From: Saccharomonospora glauca K62
GTDB lineage: Bacteria > Actinomycetota > Actinomycetes > Mycobacteriales > Pseudonocardiaceae
Direction of reading: 5' to 3'
Assembly: GCF_000243395.2 (NCBI RefSeq)
Contig: NZ_CM001484.1
Span: forward strand, 1,661,568-1,725,567
DNA: 64,000 nucleotides
This document shows, in pieces, positions 10,753 through 19,841 of this stretch (the stretch's first letter is position 1; the number at the start of each line of letters is the position of its first letter). The notes under the pieces were generated by a model. The model ran no database searches. It was given only the letters and a program-made list of their open reading frames with translations, and was not told the DNA's origin. Made by a program: the position numbers and the translations under genes.

Positions 10753-11949
10753 TCAGGACTTGACCGTTTCGGTGGACGTGGACTTCGCCGGGGACTTGAG
10801 GAACAGGTTGGTCACCGGCTCCACGACACGCGCCGCGATCGGACCGAAGATCGCCATGAGCAGCACGTACGTGGCGGCGAGTGCGGCGAGTTCACCGTCG
10901 ACGGCGCCCGCCGACACGGCGAACCCGGCGATGACGATGGAGAACTCACCGCGCGAGACCAGGGCCGCACCGGCCCTCGCGCGGGCCATCCGTCCCAGCC
11001 CGGAGCGGCCGGCCGCCCACCAACCGGTGAGGACCTTCGTGGCCGTGGTGACCACGGCGAGGACGACGGCCCACAACAGCACCGGCGGGATGCTCCGCGG
11101 ATCGGTGTTGAGCCCGAAGACGACGAAGAAGACGGCCGCGAACAGATCCCGCAGCGGTTCGAGCAGCTTCGTGGCGTTCTCCGCCGTCGAACCCGAGATC
11201 GCGATGCCGAGCAGGAACGCGCCCACCGCGGCCGAGACCTGCATGGCCGACGCCAGCCCCGCCACCAGCAACGCGGCCCCGAGGACCTTCAGCAGGAAGA
11301 CCTCACGGTCGGGGCTGTCGACGACCGCCGAGACGTAACGGCCGTACTTCAGGGCCACGAGCATGACCACGGACACCACGGCGAGCGAGATGCCCACGGC
11401 CTTCAGCCCGCCGATGAGGCTCACCCCGGCCAGCACGGCGGTGAGGATCGGCAGGTAGATCGCCATCACGAGGTCCTCGAACACGAGGATGGACAGCACG
11501 ACCGGGGTCTCCCGGTTACCCAGTCTTCCGAGGTCGCCGAGGACCTTGGCGATGATGCCCGACGAGGAGATGTAGGTGACACCACCGAGCGCGAGCGCGC
11601 CGAGCGGGCCCCAGCCGAGAATCAGGGCGACGGCGACGCCCGGCGCCGCGTTCAGCACGAGGTCGAGCAGACCGGCCATCCAGGACTGGCGCAGACCGGT
11701 GAACAGTTCGTCGGCGGTGTACTCCAGCCCCAGGGTGAGCAGCAGGAGCACCACGCCGATCTCGCTGGCGAGCGAGGTGAAGCCACTGATGTCGCCGAGG
11801 GGGAAGACTCCACCCTCACCGAAGGCGAGACCACCCAGCAGATATAGGGGGATCGGTGACATGCCGATCTTGCCCGCGAGCCGGCCCAATACGCCCAGCC
11901 CGAAGAACACAGCGCCTAGTTCGAGTAGTGACAGTGCTGTGTGGTCCAC
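10753..11949 (-). CDS. KhtU-like CPA2 cation:proton antiporter
   Basis: A 398-residue integral membrane protein with about twelve hydrophobic segments and the CPA2 signature (LLLLTLGLEYTADELFTGLRQSW; GVTYISSSGIIAKVLGDLG; SRGEFSIVIAGF). It lacks a C-terminal RCK domain. That domain is supplied in trans by the gene immediately upstream, as in Bacillus KhtTU, where KhtU exports K+ in exchange for H+ under control of KhtT. The GTG start is 11 bp after the stop of the upstream gene, so they form an operon. K+ as substrate is inferred from this pairing. Confidence 0.85.
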   Translation of the reverse strand: MDHTALSLLELGAVFFGLGVLGRLAGKIGMSPIPLYLLGGLAFGEGGVFPLGDISGFTSLASEIGVVLLLLTLGLEYTADELFTGLRQSWMAGLLDLVLNAAPGVAVALILGWGPLGALALGGVTYISSSGIIAKVLGDLGRLGNRETPVVLSILVFEDLVMAIYLPILTAVLAGVSLIGGLKAVGISLAVVSVVMLVALKYGRYVSAVVDSPDREVFLLKVLGAALLVAGLASAMQVSAAVGAFLLGIAISGSTAENATKLLEPLRDLFAAVFFVVFGLNTDPRSIPPVLLWAVVLAVVTTATKVLTGWWAAGRSGLGRMARARAGAALVSRGEFSIVIAGFAVSAGAVDGELAALAATYVLLMAIFGPIAARVVEPVTNLFLKSPAKSTSTETVKS

Positions 11950-11960
11950 GCGTGTTTGCC

Positions 11961-12461
11961 TCAGCCTTGCTTGAGAATCCTGGCAGTTTCTTCGAGCCCC
12001 TCGGGCGTGCCGACGACCATGAGTACGTCACCAGCGGTGAACAGAAAGTCGGGAGTGGGGGAGGGATGAACCTGGCCGGCGCGCATGACCGCGACGACGG
12101 ACACGCCCGTGCGACTACGCAGGGCCGCGTCACCGAGGGTGTGACCGTCGTACGGGGACCCGGGCTTGATCGACATCGGCTTCGTACTGATGCCGGGAAG
12201 CTCCCGTTGCTCCTCGATCAGCTGCGCGACCAACTGCGGAGCGCCGAGCAGGTTGGCGAGTGTGCCCGCTTCCTCCGCGGTGAGCTGAAGCGAAGCCAGG
12301 CACGCGTCGGGGTCCTCCGCCTTGGACACGATGAGTTCGATCATGCCGTCGCGATGCGTGATGACACCCACACGGCGGCCGTTGTTCAACGCGAAGTCCT
12401 TACGGACGCCGATTCCCGGCAAGGGGGTTACGTCGACGTTCACGGGTCCACGGTAGCGCAT
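11961..12461 (-). CDS. KhtT-like TrkA-C (RCK_C) regulatory subunit
   Basis: A 166-residue soluble protein whose C-terminal half, from about residue 85 (SPYDGHTLGDAALRSRTGVSVVAVMR ... FTAGDVLMVVGTPEGL), is a TrkA-C/RCK_C domain. The N-terminal part resembles KhtT. Such subunits gate the partner antiporter in response to nucleotides or pH. It is co-transcribed with the antiporter gene downstream. The ATG at 12461 has no clear Shine-Dalgarno. The gene diverges from the mrp operon across about 300 bp. Confidence 0.82.
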   Translation of the reverse strand: MRYRGPVNVDVTPLPGIGVRKDFALNNGRRVGVITHRDGMIELIVSKAEDPDACLASLQLTAEEAGTLANLLGAPQLVAQLIEEQRELPGISTKPMSIKPGSPYDGHTLGDAALRSRTGVSVVAVMRAGQVHPSPTPDFLFTAGDVLMVVGTPEGLEETARILKQG

Positions 12462-12761
12462 GGAGGGGGCGTGTCTTTCGGAGGTCGGTTCGAAAGAACG
12501 GAGGTCGGGATCGGATGCCGAGGCGACGGCTCGGGGGTCTCGATCGGGGACGGCGTTCCGGATCTCAATTCATGGATTCTACTATGAAATCGGCGTCGAG
12601 AAACTGAGAAGATCATCACGCCTTGCAATGGGCTGCGCTTACTGTGATCGGGAAAGGTTGTCCCGTAAGATGGGACCGCGGGGTTCTTGACGATCAGTAC
12701 GCTGTATGCGCTGACTGTCCCCCGTCGAGCCCGATGACAATGTTTCCGATCCGAGACGGCG
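12462..12761. other. 300-bp divergent gap between khtT-like and mrpA genes
   Basis: No gene is supported here. The segment is clearly less GC-rich than its surroundings around 12550-12660 (for example ATTCATGGATTCTACTATG). It must hold the divergent promoters for the two cation-antiporter operons. I could not pick a convincing -35/-10 pair. Open frames crossing it are shadows of mrpA in other frames. Confidence 0.5.
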
Positions 12762-15185
12762 GTGGAACGTATGCTTGTGGCGATTCTCGCCCATTTCGCC
12801 GTCGCGGCGCTGCTGCCCGCGGTCGCGCGCAGGTGGGGGAGGGTCGCCTTCGTCGTCGGGGGTGTGCTGTCCGCCGCTACTCTCGCCATATTACTCCTTT
12901 TCCACTCCGGCGGAGCTTTCGGCGATCCCGGCGATGCCGTGGAACAGACGGTGGCGTGGGCGCCGTCCATCGATTTGGAAATCACGCTCCGAATCGATTC
13001 CCTTTCGGTGCTCATGTCGTTGCTCGTCTCCGGAATCGGCGCGCTGGTTCTTTTCTACTACGCGTGCTACGCGAAACCCGGTGACAAGAACATCGGCCGG
13101 AATTCCACGCTGTTGGTGACGTTCGCGGGGGCGATGCTGGGGCTCGTTCTCGTCGACGACGTCTTCTCCCTGTACCTGTTCTGGGAACTGACGACCGTGT
13201 GCTCGTTCCTGCTCGTCGGCGGGGACGGCACGACGAAGCGCTCGCGCCGGTCCGCCACGCAGGCGTTGCTGGTCACCGCCGCCGGCGGGCTGTCGATGCT
13301 GCTGGGGTTGATCCTGCTCGCGACGGCGGCCGGGACGGTCCGCGTGTCGGAGATCGTGGCCGACCCGCCGTCCCCGGGGCCGATGGTCAGCGTCGCGGTA
13401 GTGCTCGTGCTCGCGGGCGCCTTCACGAAGTCCGCCCAGTTCCCGTTCCACTTCTGGCTGCCCGCCGCGATGGTCGCGCCCACGCCGGTGAGCGCCTACC
13501 TGCACGCCGCGGCCATGGTGAAGGCCGGGGTCTACCTCGTCGCGCGCTTCGCTCCGGGGTTCTCCGCGATGCCGGCCTGGTGGGTCCCGGTGGTGGTGCT
13601 CGGGCTGTGGACCATGCTCCTCGGCGCCGTGCGAGCGCTGCGGCAGAACGACCTCAAGACGCTGCTCGCGTTTGGTACCGTGAGCCAATTGGGATTTTTG
13701 ATGGTTTTGGTCGGTTCGGGCGGTTTTGTGTCCGCCCTGGCCGGCGCCACGCTTATTCTCGCGCACGGGTTGTTCAAATCGACACTTTTTCTCGTCACCG
13801 GCGTTATCGACAAACGCGCCGGAACGCGAGACCTGAGGCATTTGTCCGGTCTGGGTCGCCGGTGGCCCCTGCTGGCCGGGGTGGCGGCACTCGCGGCGGC
13901 GTCGATGGCGGGGGTGCCGCCGCTGCTGGGCTTCGTCGGCAAGGAGACGGTGCTGGAGGCGTTCCTGCACGGGGACGTCCTCGGGCGTGGCGTGAGCACG
14001 ATCGTCCTGGTGGGACTGGTGATCGGCTCGGCGCTCACCGCGGCGTACAGCCTCCGGTTCCTGGTGGGGGCATTCGGAACCCGGCCGGACGTCGAGCCGA
14101 CCGCGGTCGACCGGCCGGGAGCGCTGTTCGTGGCCCCGATCCTCGTGCCCGCCACGGCGAGTCTCGTGCTCGGCCTCGTCCCGTCCTGGGTGGAGGTCCT
14201 CGCGGGACGCTACGCCGAGGCCTATCCCCTCGGTGAGGAGCGCTATCACCTCGCGTTGTGGCACGGGGTGAACGTGCCCCTCCTCCTGTCGGCGGCCATC
14301 CTGGTGGCCGGTTACGGCGCCTACAAGGCCACCTGGGTGCTCCGCCGGTTCGCGGGCCGGCTGCCCAGGGCGTTGCAGGCGGAACCGTCGTATCAGGCCA
14401 CGATGGGCGCGCTCGACCGGAGCGCCCGGTGGCTCACCGGTCGGTTGCAGGTCGGTTCGCTGCCGGTCTACCTCGGCGTGATCATCGTGACGATGTCGCT
14501 GGCGCCCACGTTGGGTCTGCTGGGCGGCGTCGGTGAGCAGACCGCCCTGCGTTTCGCCGACTCGTGGATCCAACCGGTGCTGGTGGTGGTGATGCTCGCC
14601 GCGGCGGGCGCCGTCGTGCTCACGCGTCGCCGACTGACGGCCGTGCTGCTGACCGGGTTGGTCGGCTACAGCATCGGTGCGCTCTTCGTGGTCGAAGGTG
14701 GCGTGGACCTCGCGCTGGCACAGTTCCTCGTGGAGTCGCTCACGCTCGTCGTGTTCGTGTTCGTGCTGCGCCGCTTCCCGGCCCGGTTCGGACAGGACCG
14801 GCCGCGTCCTCGGGGAGTGCGCTGGATCAAGGCGACCATCGCCGCCGTCGGTGGCACCGTCGTGGCGGTCCTCGCGGTGATCGTCTCCGGAGCGCGCAGC
14901 GGCCTGCCCGAGACCAGCCGGGAGTACATCGCCCGCGCCGAGCCCGAGGCCGGGGCCTCGAACGTCGTGAACGCGATCATCGTCGATTTCCGGGCCTTCG
15001 ACACCTTGGGAGAGGTCACGGTGCTGGCCGTGGCCGCGATCGGGGCGGCGAGCCTCATCCTCGCCGCTCACCGTCAGCGTCGGCGGCCGAGCGACGTGGT
15101 CGAGAACACGGACGCCGCCGCGGAGGAGTCCGTGCCCGAGCGGACGGACGACGAATCCAGGCCCAAGGAAGGGGCGCCCTCGTGA
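12762..15185 (+). CDS. mrpA: Na+/H+ antiporter subunit A (MrpA/MnhA)
   Basis: The largest subunit of the multisubunit Mrp Na+/H+ antiporter, homologous to the complex I subunit NuoL. The 807-residue product has the NuoL-type proton channel core (LILAHGLFKSTLFLVTGVIDKRAGTRD) and a C-terminal MrpA-specific part resembling MrpB (GYSIGALFVVEGGVDLALAQF), then an acidic tail. It could start at GTG 12762 or ATG 12771. Codon use is patchy: about 12880-13040 and 13665-13820 use many A/T-ending codons, unlike the rest of the gene. The stop overlaps the mrpB start (GTGA). Confidence 0.93.
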   Translation: MERMLVAILAHFAVAALLPAVARRWGRVAFVVGGVLSAATLAILLLFHSGGAFGDPGDAVEQTVAWAPSIDLEITLRIDSLSVLMSLLVSGIGALVLFYYACYAKPGDKNIGRNSTLLVTFAGAMLGLVLVDDVFSLYLFWELTTVCSFLLVGGDGTTKRSRRSATQALLVTAAGGLSMLLGLILLATAAGTVRVSEIVADPPSPGPMVSVAVVLVLAGAFTKSAQFPFHFWLPAAMVAPTPVSAYLHAAAMVKAGVYLVARFAPGFSAMPAWWVPVVVLGLWTMLLGAVRALRQNDLKTLLAFGTVSQLGFLMVLVGSGGFVSALAGATLILAHGLFKSTLFLVTGVIDKRAGTRDLRHLSGLGRRWPLLAGVAALAAASMAGVPPLLGFVGKETVLEAFLHGDVLGRGVSTIVLVGLVIGSALTAAYSLRFLVGAFGTRPDVEPTAVDRPGALFVAPILVPATASLVLGLVPSWVEVLAGRYAEAYPLGEERYHLALWHGVNVPLLLSAAILVAGYGAYKATWVLRRFAGRLPRALQAEPSYQATMGALDRSARWLTGRLQVGSLPVYLGVIIVTMSLAPTLGLLGGVGEQTALRFADSWIQPVLVVVMLAAAGAVVLTRRRLTAVLLTGLVGYSIGALFVVEGGVDLALAQFLVESLTLVVFVFVLRRFPARFGQDRPRPRGVRWIKATIAAVGGTVVAVLAVIVSGARSGLPETSREYIARAEPEAGASNVVNAIIVDFRAFDTLGEVTVLAVAAIGAASLILAAHRQRRRPSDVVENTDAAAEESVPERTDDESRPKEGAPS

Positions 15186-15757
15186 CCGCATCTCGTACCG
15201 ACGCCGTCGCGAACCTGTGGTGGGACACCTGTGACCGCCCCCGCGAGCACTGGCTGATGCGGGAAAGTGAACAGACCCGCTGGCCTCGGTCGCTGCTGCT
15301 CGAAGTGTGTCTGCGCATCGTCTTCCCGACGGTGCTGCTCGTGGCGGTCTACCTGTTGTTCGCGGGTCACACGCGGGCGGGCGGCGGATTCAGCGCCGGG
15401 CTCGTGGCCGGGCTGGCGTTCGTCCTGCGATACGTCGCGGGTGGCTCGCTGACGGGACTTCGCCGTCCCTGGGTGCAACCGCCCGTGATCATGGGGTTCG
15501 GCCTGATCGTGGTGGTCGCGAGCGCGATCGTGCCGGTCTTCTTCGACCTTCCCCTGCTGTCCAGTGCCGTGTGGAAGGTCGACGTCCCGGTGCTGGGGTC
15601 GTTGAAGATCGCGACGAGCCTCGGGTTCGACACCGGCGTCTTCCTGCTCATCATCGGCGTCGTCCTGAACCTGCTGCGAACGCTCGGAGAAGGAATCCAA
15701 CGGGGGGAACTGGAGAACGAACTGAACGACCAGCAGCCGGGGGACGCGAGCACGTGA
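15182..15757 (+). CDS. mrpB: Na+/H+ antiporter subunit B (MrpB/MnhB)
   Basis: A 191-residue membrane protein with four hydrophobic segments and the MnhB hallmark AGHTRAGGGFSAGLVAG near residue 60. It forms part of the seven-subunit Mrp complex in the cytoplasmic membrane. The GTG start overlaps the mrpA stop by four bases, and the stop overlaps the mrpC start in the same way. The first 25 residues are polar, so a later ATG at 15257 is a possible alternative start. Confidence 0.9.
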   Translation: MTASRTDAVANLWWDTCDRPREHWLMRESEQTRWPRSLLLEVCLRIVFPTVLLVAVYLLFAGHTRAGGGFSAGLVAGLAFVLRYVAGGSLTGLRRPWVQPPVIMGFGLIVVVASAIVPVFFDLPLLSSAVWKVDVPVLGSLKIATSLGFDTGVFLLIIGVVLNLLRTLGEGIQRGELENELNDQQPGDAST

Positions 15758-16221
15758 CGATCAATCTGACCATGGCGGTGGCCCTCGCCGGGCTCTACAC
15801 CGTGGGGTTCTACCTGCTCATGCAACGATCGCTGATGCGCGTGGTCATCGGCATCGCGATCCTCGGCCACGGGGCGAACCTGTTCCTCCAGGTCGCGGGT
15901 GGCCCACCCGGTGAGCCCTCCTTCGTCGGGGAGGCCGTCGCCGAGCTCATGGTGGACCCGCTGCCCCAGGCGCTCGCACTCACGGCGATCGTCATCACGT
16001 TCGCCCTCACCACGTTCCTGCTGGCGCTGGCGTTCCGCTCGTGGGTCCTGCTCGGCCATGACGAGGTGCAGGACGACGTCGAGGACCGCCAAGTGGCCGT
16101 CCGTCAGGCTCGCGCCGTGGAGGAGAGCTCGTCGCCGGACGTCACCGACTCCGACACCACCGCCGAGGCGGAGGAAGCGTCGGAGGACGCTCCCGAGACC
16201 CCGAGGGAGGTCCGCCGATGA
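15754..16221 (+). CDS. mrpC: Na+/H+ antiporter subunit C (MrpC/MnhC)
   Basis: A 155-residue NuoK-like subunit with three hydrophobic segments (YTVGFYLLMQRSLMRVVIGIAILGHGANL; a third near residues 70-95). It is followed by a 50-residue acidic cytoplasmic tail rich in Glu and Asp, longer than the typical MrpC end. GTGA overlap with mrpB and ATGA overlap with mrpD point to translational coupling along the operon. Confidence 0.92.
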   Translation: MTINLTMAVALAGLYTVGFYLLMQRSLMRVVIGIAILGHGANLFLQVAGGPPGEPSFVGEAVAELMVDPLPQALALTAIVITFALTTFLLALAFRSWVLLGHDEVQDDVEDRQVAVRQARAVEESSSPDVTDSDTTAEAEEASEDAPETPREVRR

Positions 16222-17750
16222 CCGTGCTGCTCGCCCTTCCCGTCCTGCTGCCGCTGCTCGGCGCGGCGCTGTCTTTGCTCCTCGGCACTCGGCCCGATCT
16301 GCAACGCGTGATCGGCATGACCGTCCTCAGCGCCGTCGTCGTCATCGCGTCGGTGCTGGTGTACGCCACCGACACCGAGGGACCGGTGGTGCTGCAACTC
16401 GGCGGTTACGCCGCGCCGTTCGGCATCACCCTGATCGCGGATCGGCTCGCCTCGTTGCTGCTGCTCGTGTCGGCGGTGGTGACGTTGGCGGTGCTGGTGT
16501 TCTCCATCGGACAGCGCATCACCGACTACGGCCGGGAGATCGCGTCCACGACGTTCCAGCCCGCGTATCTGGTGCTGTGCGCGGGTGTCTCGCTGGCCTA
16601 CATCACCGGCGACCTGTTCAACCTGTTCGTGGCGTTCGAGATCATGCTCTCGGCGTCGTACGTGCTCATCACACGCCGTACCAGCGCCCGACGGGTGCGG
16701 GCGGGGATGACGTACGTGATCGTGAGTCTCACGTCGTCGCTGCTGTTCCTGACGATGATCGGGCTGGTGTACGCGGCGACGGGCACCATCAACCTCGCCG
16801 ACCTGTCGGTAGCGTTCCGGGACCTGTCGCCGGGCGTGCAGACGAGCATCGCGTTGCTCGCCACCGTTGTGTTCGGCATCAAGAGCGCGCTGGTCCCGTT
16901 GCACTTCTGGCTCCCGGACAGCTATCCGACGGCACCGGCGCCCATCACGGCCGTGTTCGCGGGCCTGCTCACGAAGGTCGGCGTGTACGCGCTGATCCGC
17001 ACGCACACGCTGGTGTTCCAGAACGATGTCGTGTGGAACGTGCTGCTGGTGGTGGCGATCCTGACCATGATCGTCGGTGCCCTCGGGGCCATCGCCCAGG
17101 AGGACATCAACCGGTTGCTGTCGTTCCTGTTGGTCAGCCACATCGGCTTCATGTTGTTCGGGCTGGGCATGGCCACCGTCGTCGGCGTGACCGGCGCGAT
17201 CCTCTACGTCGTCCACCACATCACCGTGCAGGCGGCGTTGTTCCTGGTCAGCGGCCTGCTGACCAGGCGAACGGGAACGGTGTCGCTGCGGGAGATGTCC
17301 GGTGTCGCCAAGAGCGCGCCGTTGATCGCGGCCCTGTTCGCGGTGCCCGCGCTCAACCTCGCAGGGATCCCGCCGTTCTCCGGCTTCATCGCCAAGATCA
17401 CGCTGTTCCGCGCCGGGGCCGAGAGCACTACGGTGCTCGCGTACACGGCCACGGCCGCCGCGGTGCTGACGAGCTTCCTCACCTTGTACGCCATGACCCG
17501 CGTGTGGGTCGGCGCGTTCTGGGGCGCGAAACGCGAGCCGTTCCCCGACGACGACCCCACCGACGAACTCACCGTGGGGACGGGGCTCACCAACCGGCCG
17601 ATGGTGTTCGCCACGAGCGTGCTGGTGGCGGCGGGCGTGGTCATCGCGCTCGCCGCGGGGCCGCTGTCGGCGATGAGCGAACGGGCCGCGGAGGACCTCA
17701 TGGGCGGCGACCAGTACCGCGGCGTGGTGCTCACCGAAGGGAGGGGCTGA
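16218..17750 (+). CDS. mrpD: Na+/H+ antiporter subunit D (MrpD/MnhD)
   Basis: A 510-residue NuoM/NuoN-like proton-translocating subunit with about fourteen hydrophobic segments. Diagnostic stretches include FNLFVAFEIMLSASYVLI, KSALVPLHFWLPDSYPTAP (with the lysine and HFWLP conserved in complex I antiporter-like subunits), and NLAGIPPFSGFIAK. It overlaps mrpC by four bases and is followed by mrpE one base after its stop. Confidence 0.94.
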   Translation: MTVLLALPVLLPLLGAALSLLLGTRPDLQRVIGMTVLSAVVVIASVLVYATDTEGPVVLQLGGYAAPFGITLIADRLASLLLLVSAVVTLAVLVFSIGQRITDYGREIASTTFQPAYLVLCAGVSLAYITGDLFNLFVAFEIMLSASYVLITRRTSARRVRAGMTYVIVSLTSSLLFLTMIGLVYAATGTINLADLSVAFRDLSPGVQTSIALLATVVFGIKSALVPLHFWLPDSYPTAPAPITAVFAGLLTKVGVYALIRTHTLVFQNDVVWNVLLVVAILTMIVGALGAIAQEDINRLLSFLLVSHIGFMLFGLGMATVVGVTGAILYVVHHITVQAALFLVSGLLTRRTGTVSLREMSGVAKSAPLIAALFAVPALNLAGIPPFSGFIAKITLFRAGAESTTVLAYTATAAAVLTSFLTLYAMTRVWVGAFWGAKREPFPDDDPTDELTVGTGLTNRPMVFATSVLVAAGVVIALAAGPLSAMSERAAEDLMGGDQYRGVVLTEGRG

Positions 17751-17751
17751 C

Positions 17752-18324
17752 ATGCAGAACGGAATGCGTCGGTTCTCCCCGCTGCTCGCCCCGTGGCTCC
17801 TGCTGGTGTGGGTGCTGCTGTGGCGTTCGGTCGAACCGCTCGTGCTGGTCTCCGGCGTGATCGTCACGGCCGCGGTGTTGCTGATGTTCCCCTTCAGCCC
17901 CGTGCGGTCACCGCTGCTGCTCCGTCCTCACCGGCTCCTCGGTCTCGCGGCGTATTTGGTGTGGGACCTGGTCAGCTCGGGTGTGCGGGTCGGATGGGAC
18001 GCCGCGCGGTACGGCCCCCGCACCAAGGCGGTCATCGTCGAGGTGCCGATCCTCGTGGACCGTGACTTCCTGGTGGTCTCGGCGGCCAACCTGGTGTCCC
18101 TGGCTCCGGGAACGTTCGTGCTGCACATCGACCGGCCCAGGGGTTGTTTCTACATCTACGCGCTGGGCGTGTACTCGCCCGATGTGGAGCCGCACGTCCA
18201 CAGTGCCATGAGGATGCAGGTCAGGGTGGCCAAGGCGTTCGGCACCGCCGACGAGATCCGCACCGCGGTCGAACGTGCGCGGAGCTTCGGCGCCGAGGCG
18301 AGCCGGACGGAGGTCGCCGCGTGA
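17752..18324 (+). CDS. mrpE: Na+/H+ antiporter subunit E (MrpE/MnhE)
   Basis: A 190-residue subunit with two N-terminal hydrophobic segments followed by a soluble domain containing the MrpE pattern (LVSLAPGTFVLHIDRPRGCFYIYAL). It has ATG start 17752 directly after mrpD. Its C-terminus is basic and alanine-rich. A 43-bp gap to mrpF is the largest inside the operon. Confidence 0.9.
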   Translation: MQNGMRRFSPLLAPWLLLVWVLLWRSVEPLVLVSGVIVTAAVLLMFPFSPVRSPLLLRPHRLLGLAAYLVWDLVSSGVRVGWDAARYGPRTKAVIVEVPILVDRDFLVVSAANLVSLAPGTFVLHIDRPRGCFYIYALGVYSPDVEPHVHSAMRMQVRVAKAFGTADEIRTAVERARSFGAEASRTEVAA

Positions 18325-18367
18325 GCCACCCGAACACCGCCCCCGAGCCGACTTGTGAGGAAAAGCA

Positions 18368-18634
18368 GTGACCGTCGTCTACATCGCCACCCTGGCCATT
18401 CTCGCCGTGGCCGGACTGCTCACCCTGATCCGCCTGATCAAGGGGCCGTGGATCCTCGACCGCGCTATGGCCCTCGACGTGCTCGTCGTTCTCATCGTCG
18501 CGGGATTCGCCGTGAACATGGCGATGACCGACTCCGTGCTCTCGCTGCCGATCCTGGTGTGCACGGCGTTGCTGGGCTTCGTCGGCACGCTCAGCGTCGT
18601 CAGGCTCACCGAGGGCCGGAAGGAGCACCGCTGA
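18368..18634 (+). CDS. mrpF: Na+/H+ antiporter subunit F (MrpF/MnhF)
   Basis: An 88-residue subunit with three hydrophobic segments and the conserved charged pair in the first two (RLIKGPWILDRAMALDVL). That Arg/Asp-containing stretch is typical of MrpF. The GTG start follows GAGGAAAAGC. Its TGA stop shares a base with the ATG of mrpG (TGATG). Confidence 0.9.
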   Translation: MTVVYIATLAILAVAGLLTLIRLIKGPWILDRAMALDVLVVLIVAGFAVNMAMTDSVLSLPILVCTALLGFVGTLSVVRLTEGRKEHR

Positions 18635-19002
18635 TGTGGATCGACGTCGTCTCCAGCGTCCTCCTGCTCCTCGGAGCCCTGTTCTGCGCGGTGGGCGCGT
18701 TCGGGCTGCTGCGGTTCCCCGACCTGCTCAGCCGGTTGCAGGCCGCGACGAAGCCCCAGACCGTGGGGCTGATCATGGTGCTGCTCGGCGCGGCGCTCCA
18801 GCTTCAGATCGTGGACGCCTTCGGCCTGGTCCTCGTGGCGCTGTTGCAGGTGGTGACGGCCCCCGTCCTGTCGCAGCTCGTCGGCAGGGCCGCCTACCGG
18901 ATCGGTGCCGTGGAGAGGTCCTCCCTCGTGCGGGACCACCTGGGCGACCGCCTGCGCCGGGAAGGCTTTCCCACCCCGGAGGGGCGTCCGGGGGACCGGT
19001 GA
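18634..19002 (+). CDS. mrpG: Na+/H+ antiporter subunit G (MrpG/MnhG)
   Basis: A 122-residue last subunit of the Mrp complex, with three hydrophobic segments and the MnhG motif GLLRFPDLLSRLQAATKPQT around residues 27-47. The C-terminal 30 residues are soluble and charged. The ATG shares a base with the mrpF stop. The operon ends here. A 12-bp palindrome (GAGACGAGTCTC, 19001-19012) straddles the stop codon. Confidence 0.92.
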   Translation: MWIDVVSSVLLLLGALFCAVGAFGLLRFPDLLSRLQAATKPQTVGLIMVLLGAALQLQIVDAFGLVLVALLQVVTAPVLSQLVGRAAYRIGAVERSSLVRDHLGDRLRREGFPTPEGRPGDR

Positions 19003-19115
19003 GACGAGTCTCATCACACCACCGGGCACAATGAGACCCGCACGCGCGGCCGCCCTCCGGGGCGTGACCGGCGGACGAACACGAGACGATCATGAAGTGG
19101 CGAGGAGTGGGCCCG

Positions 19116-19841
19116 GTGGCTCAAGCGCTGTGTGGCGTGGTGGCATTGGACGGTCCGTCGGGAACCGGCAAGACGACGGCGGCGCGGAGGCTGGCCACCG
19201 AACTGAACGCCGGGTACCTGGACACCGGGGCCATGTATCGCGTGGCCACGCTGGCGGTGCTGCGGGCCGGGGTCGATCCCACCGACGCGGAGGCCGTCGT
19301 GGCGGTGGTGCGGCGGACGCGGATCGACGTGGCCACCGATCCGAGCGCGCCGAGGGCGCTGTTGGACGGAACGGACGTCAGCGTCGAGATCCGCACGGAG
19401 GAGGTCAACCGAGCCGTCTCCCCGGTTTCGGCGGTGCCGGAGGTCCGGGAGCTCCTCGTGAGCGAGCAGCGTCGAGCCATCCGCGAGGCCGTCGACAACG
19501 GCGGCGGCATCGTGGTCGACGGCCGGGACATCGGAACGGTGGTCGTCCCGGACGCGCCGCTCAAGGTCTTCCTCACCGCGTCGGCCGACGTGCGGGCGCG
19601 GCGGCGCAGCGCCCAGGACATGGCGGCGGGCCGGGCCTCCTCCTTCGAGGAGGCGAAGGCCTCCGTGCAGCGCCGCGACCACCTGGACTCGACGCGGGCG
19701 ACCTCGCCGCTGCGGGCCGCCGACGACGCCGTGCTGCTCGACACCTCCGACCTGACGATCGACGAGGTCACCGCGAAGCTCACCGAACTCGTGGAGGGTC
19801 GGGGGCTGCTCGGCGACGAGGTCGCGGGAACGCGCCGGTGA
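19116..19841 (+). CDS. cmk: (d)CMP kinase
   Basis: Cytidylate kinase phosphorylates CMP and dCMP to diphosphates. The 241-residue protein starts with the P-loop GPSGTGKTT at residues 13-21 and contains [20 protein letters not shown] and the lid-type [15 protein letters not shown] chose GTG 19116, which has AGGAG 8 nt upstream and puts the P-loop at the usual distance. An ATG at 19092 would add eight residues and lacks a ribosome site. It forms an operon with the PlsC-like gene (GTGA overlap) and der. Confidence 0.95.
   Translation: MAQALCGVVALDGPSGTGKTTAARRLATELNAGYLDTGAMYRVATLAVLRAGVDPTDAEAVVAVVRRTRIDVATDPSAPRALLDGTDVSVEIRTEEVNRAVSPVSAVPEVRELLVSEQRRAIREAVDNGGGIVVDGRDIGTVVVPDAPLKVFLTASADVRARRRSAQDMAAGRASSFEEAKASVQRRDHLDSTRATSPLRAADDAVLLDTSDLTIDEVTAKLTELVEGRGLLGDEVAGTRR

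Noticed and set aside
10705-11847. 380-codon plus-strand open frame opposite the KhtU-like gene
   Set aside because: Its product is extremely rich in Arg, Asp, Gly and His with no hydrophobic core, which is typical of an antisense frame. The minus-strand frame encodes a clear antiporter.
12891-15191. 766-codon minus-strand open frame opposite mrpA
   Set aside because: Composition dominated by Arg, His, Gln and Asp, and mrpA is firmly identified on the plus strand.
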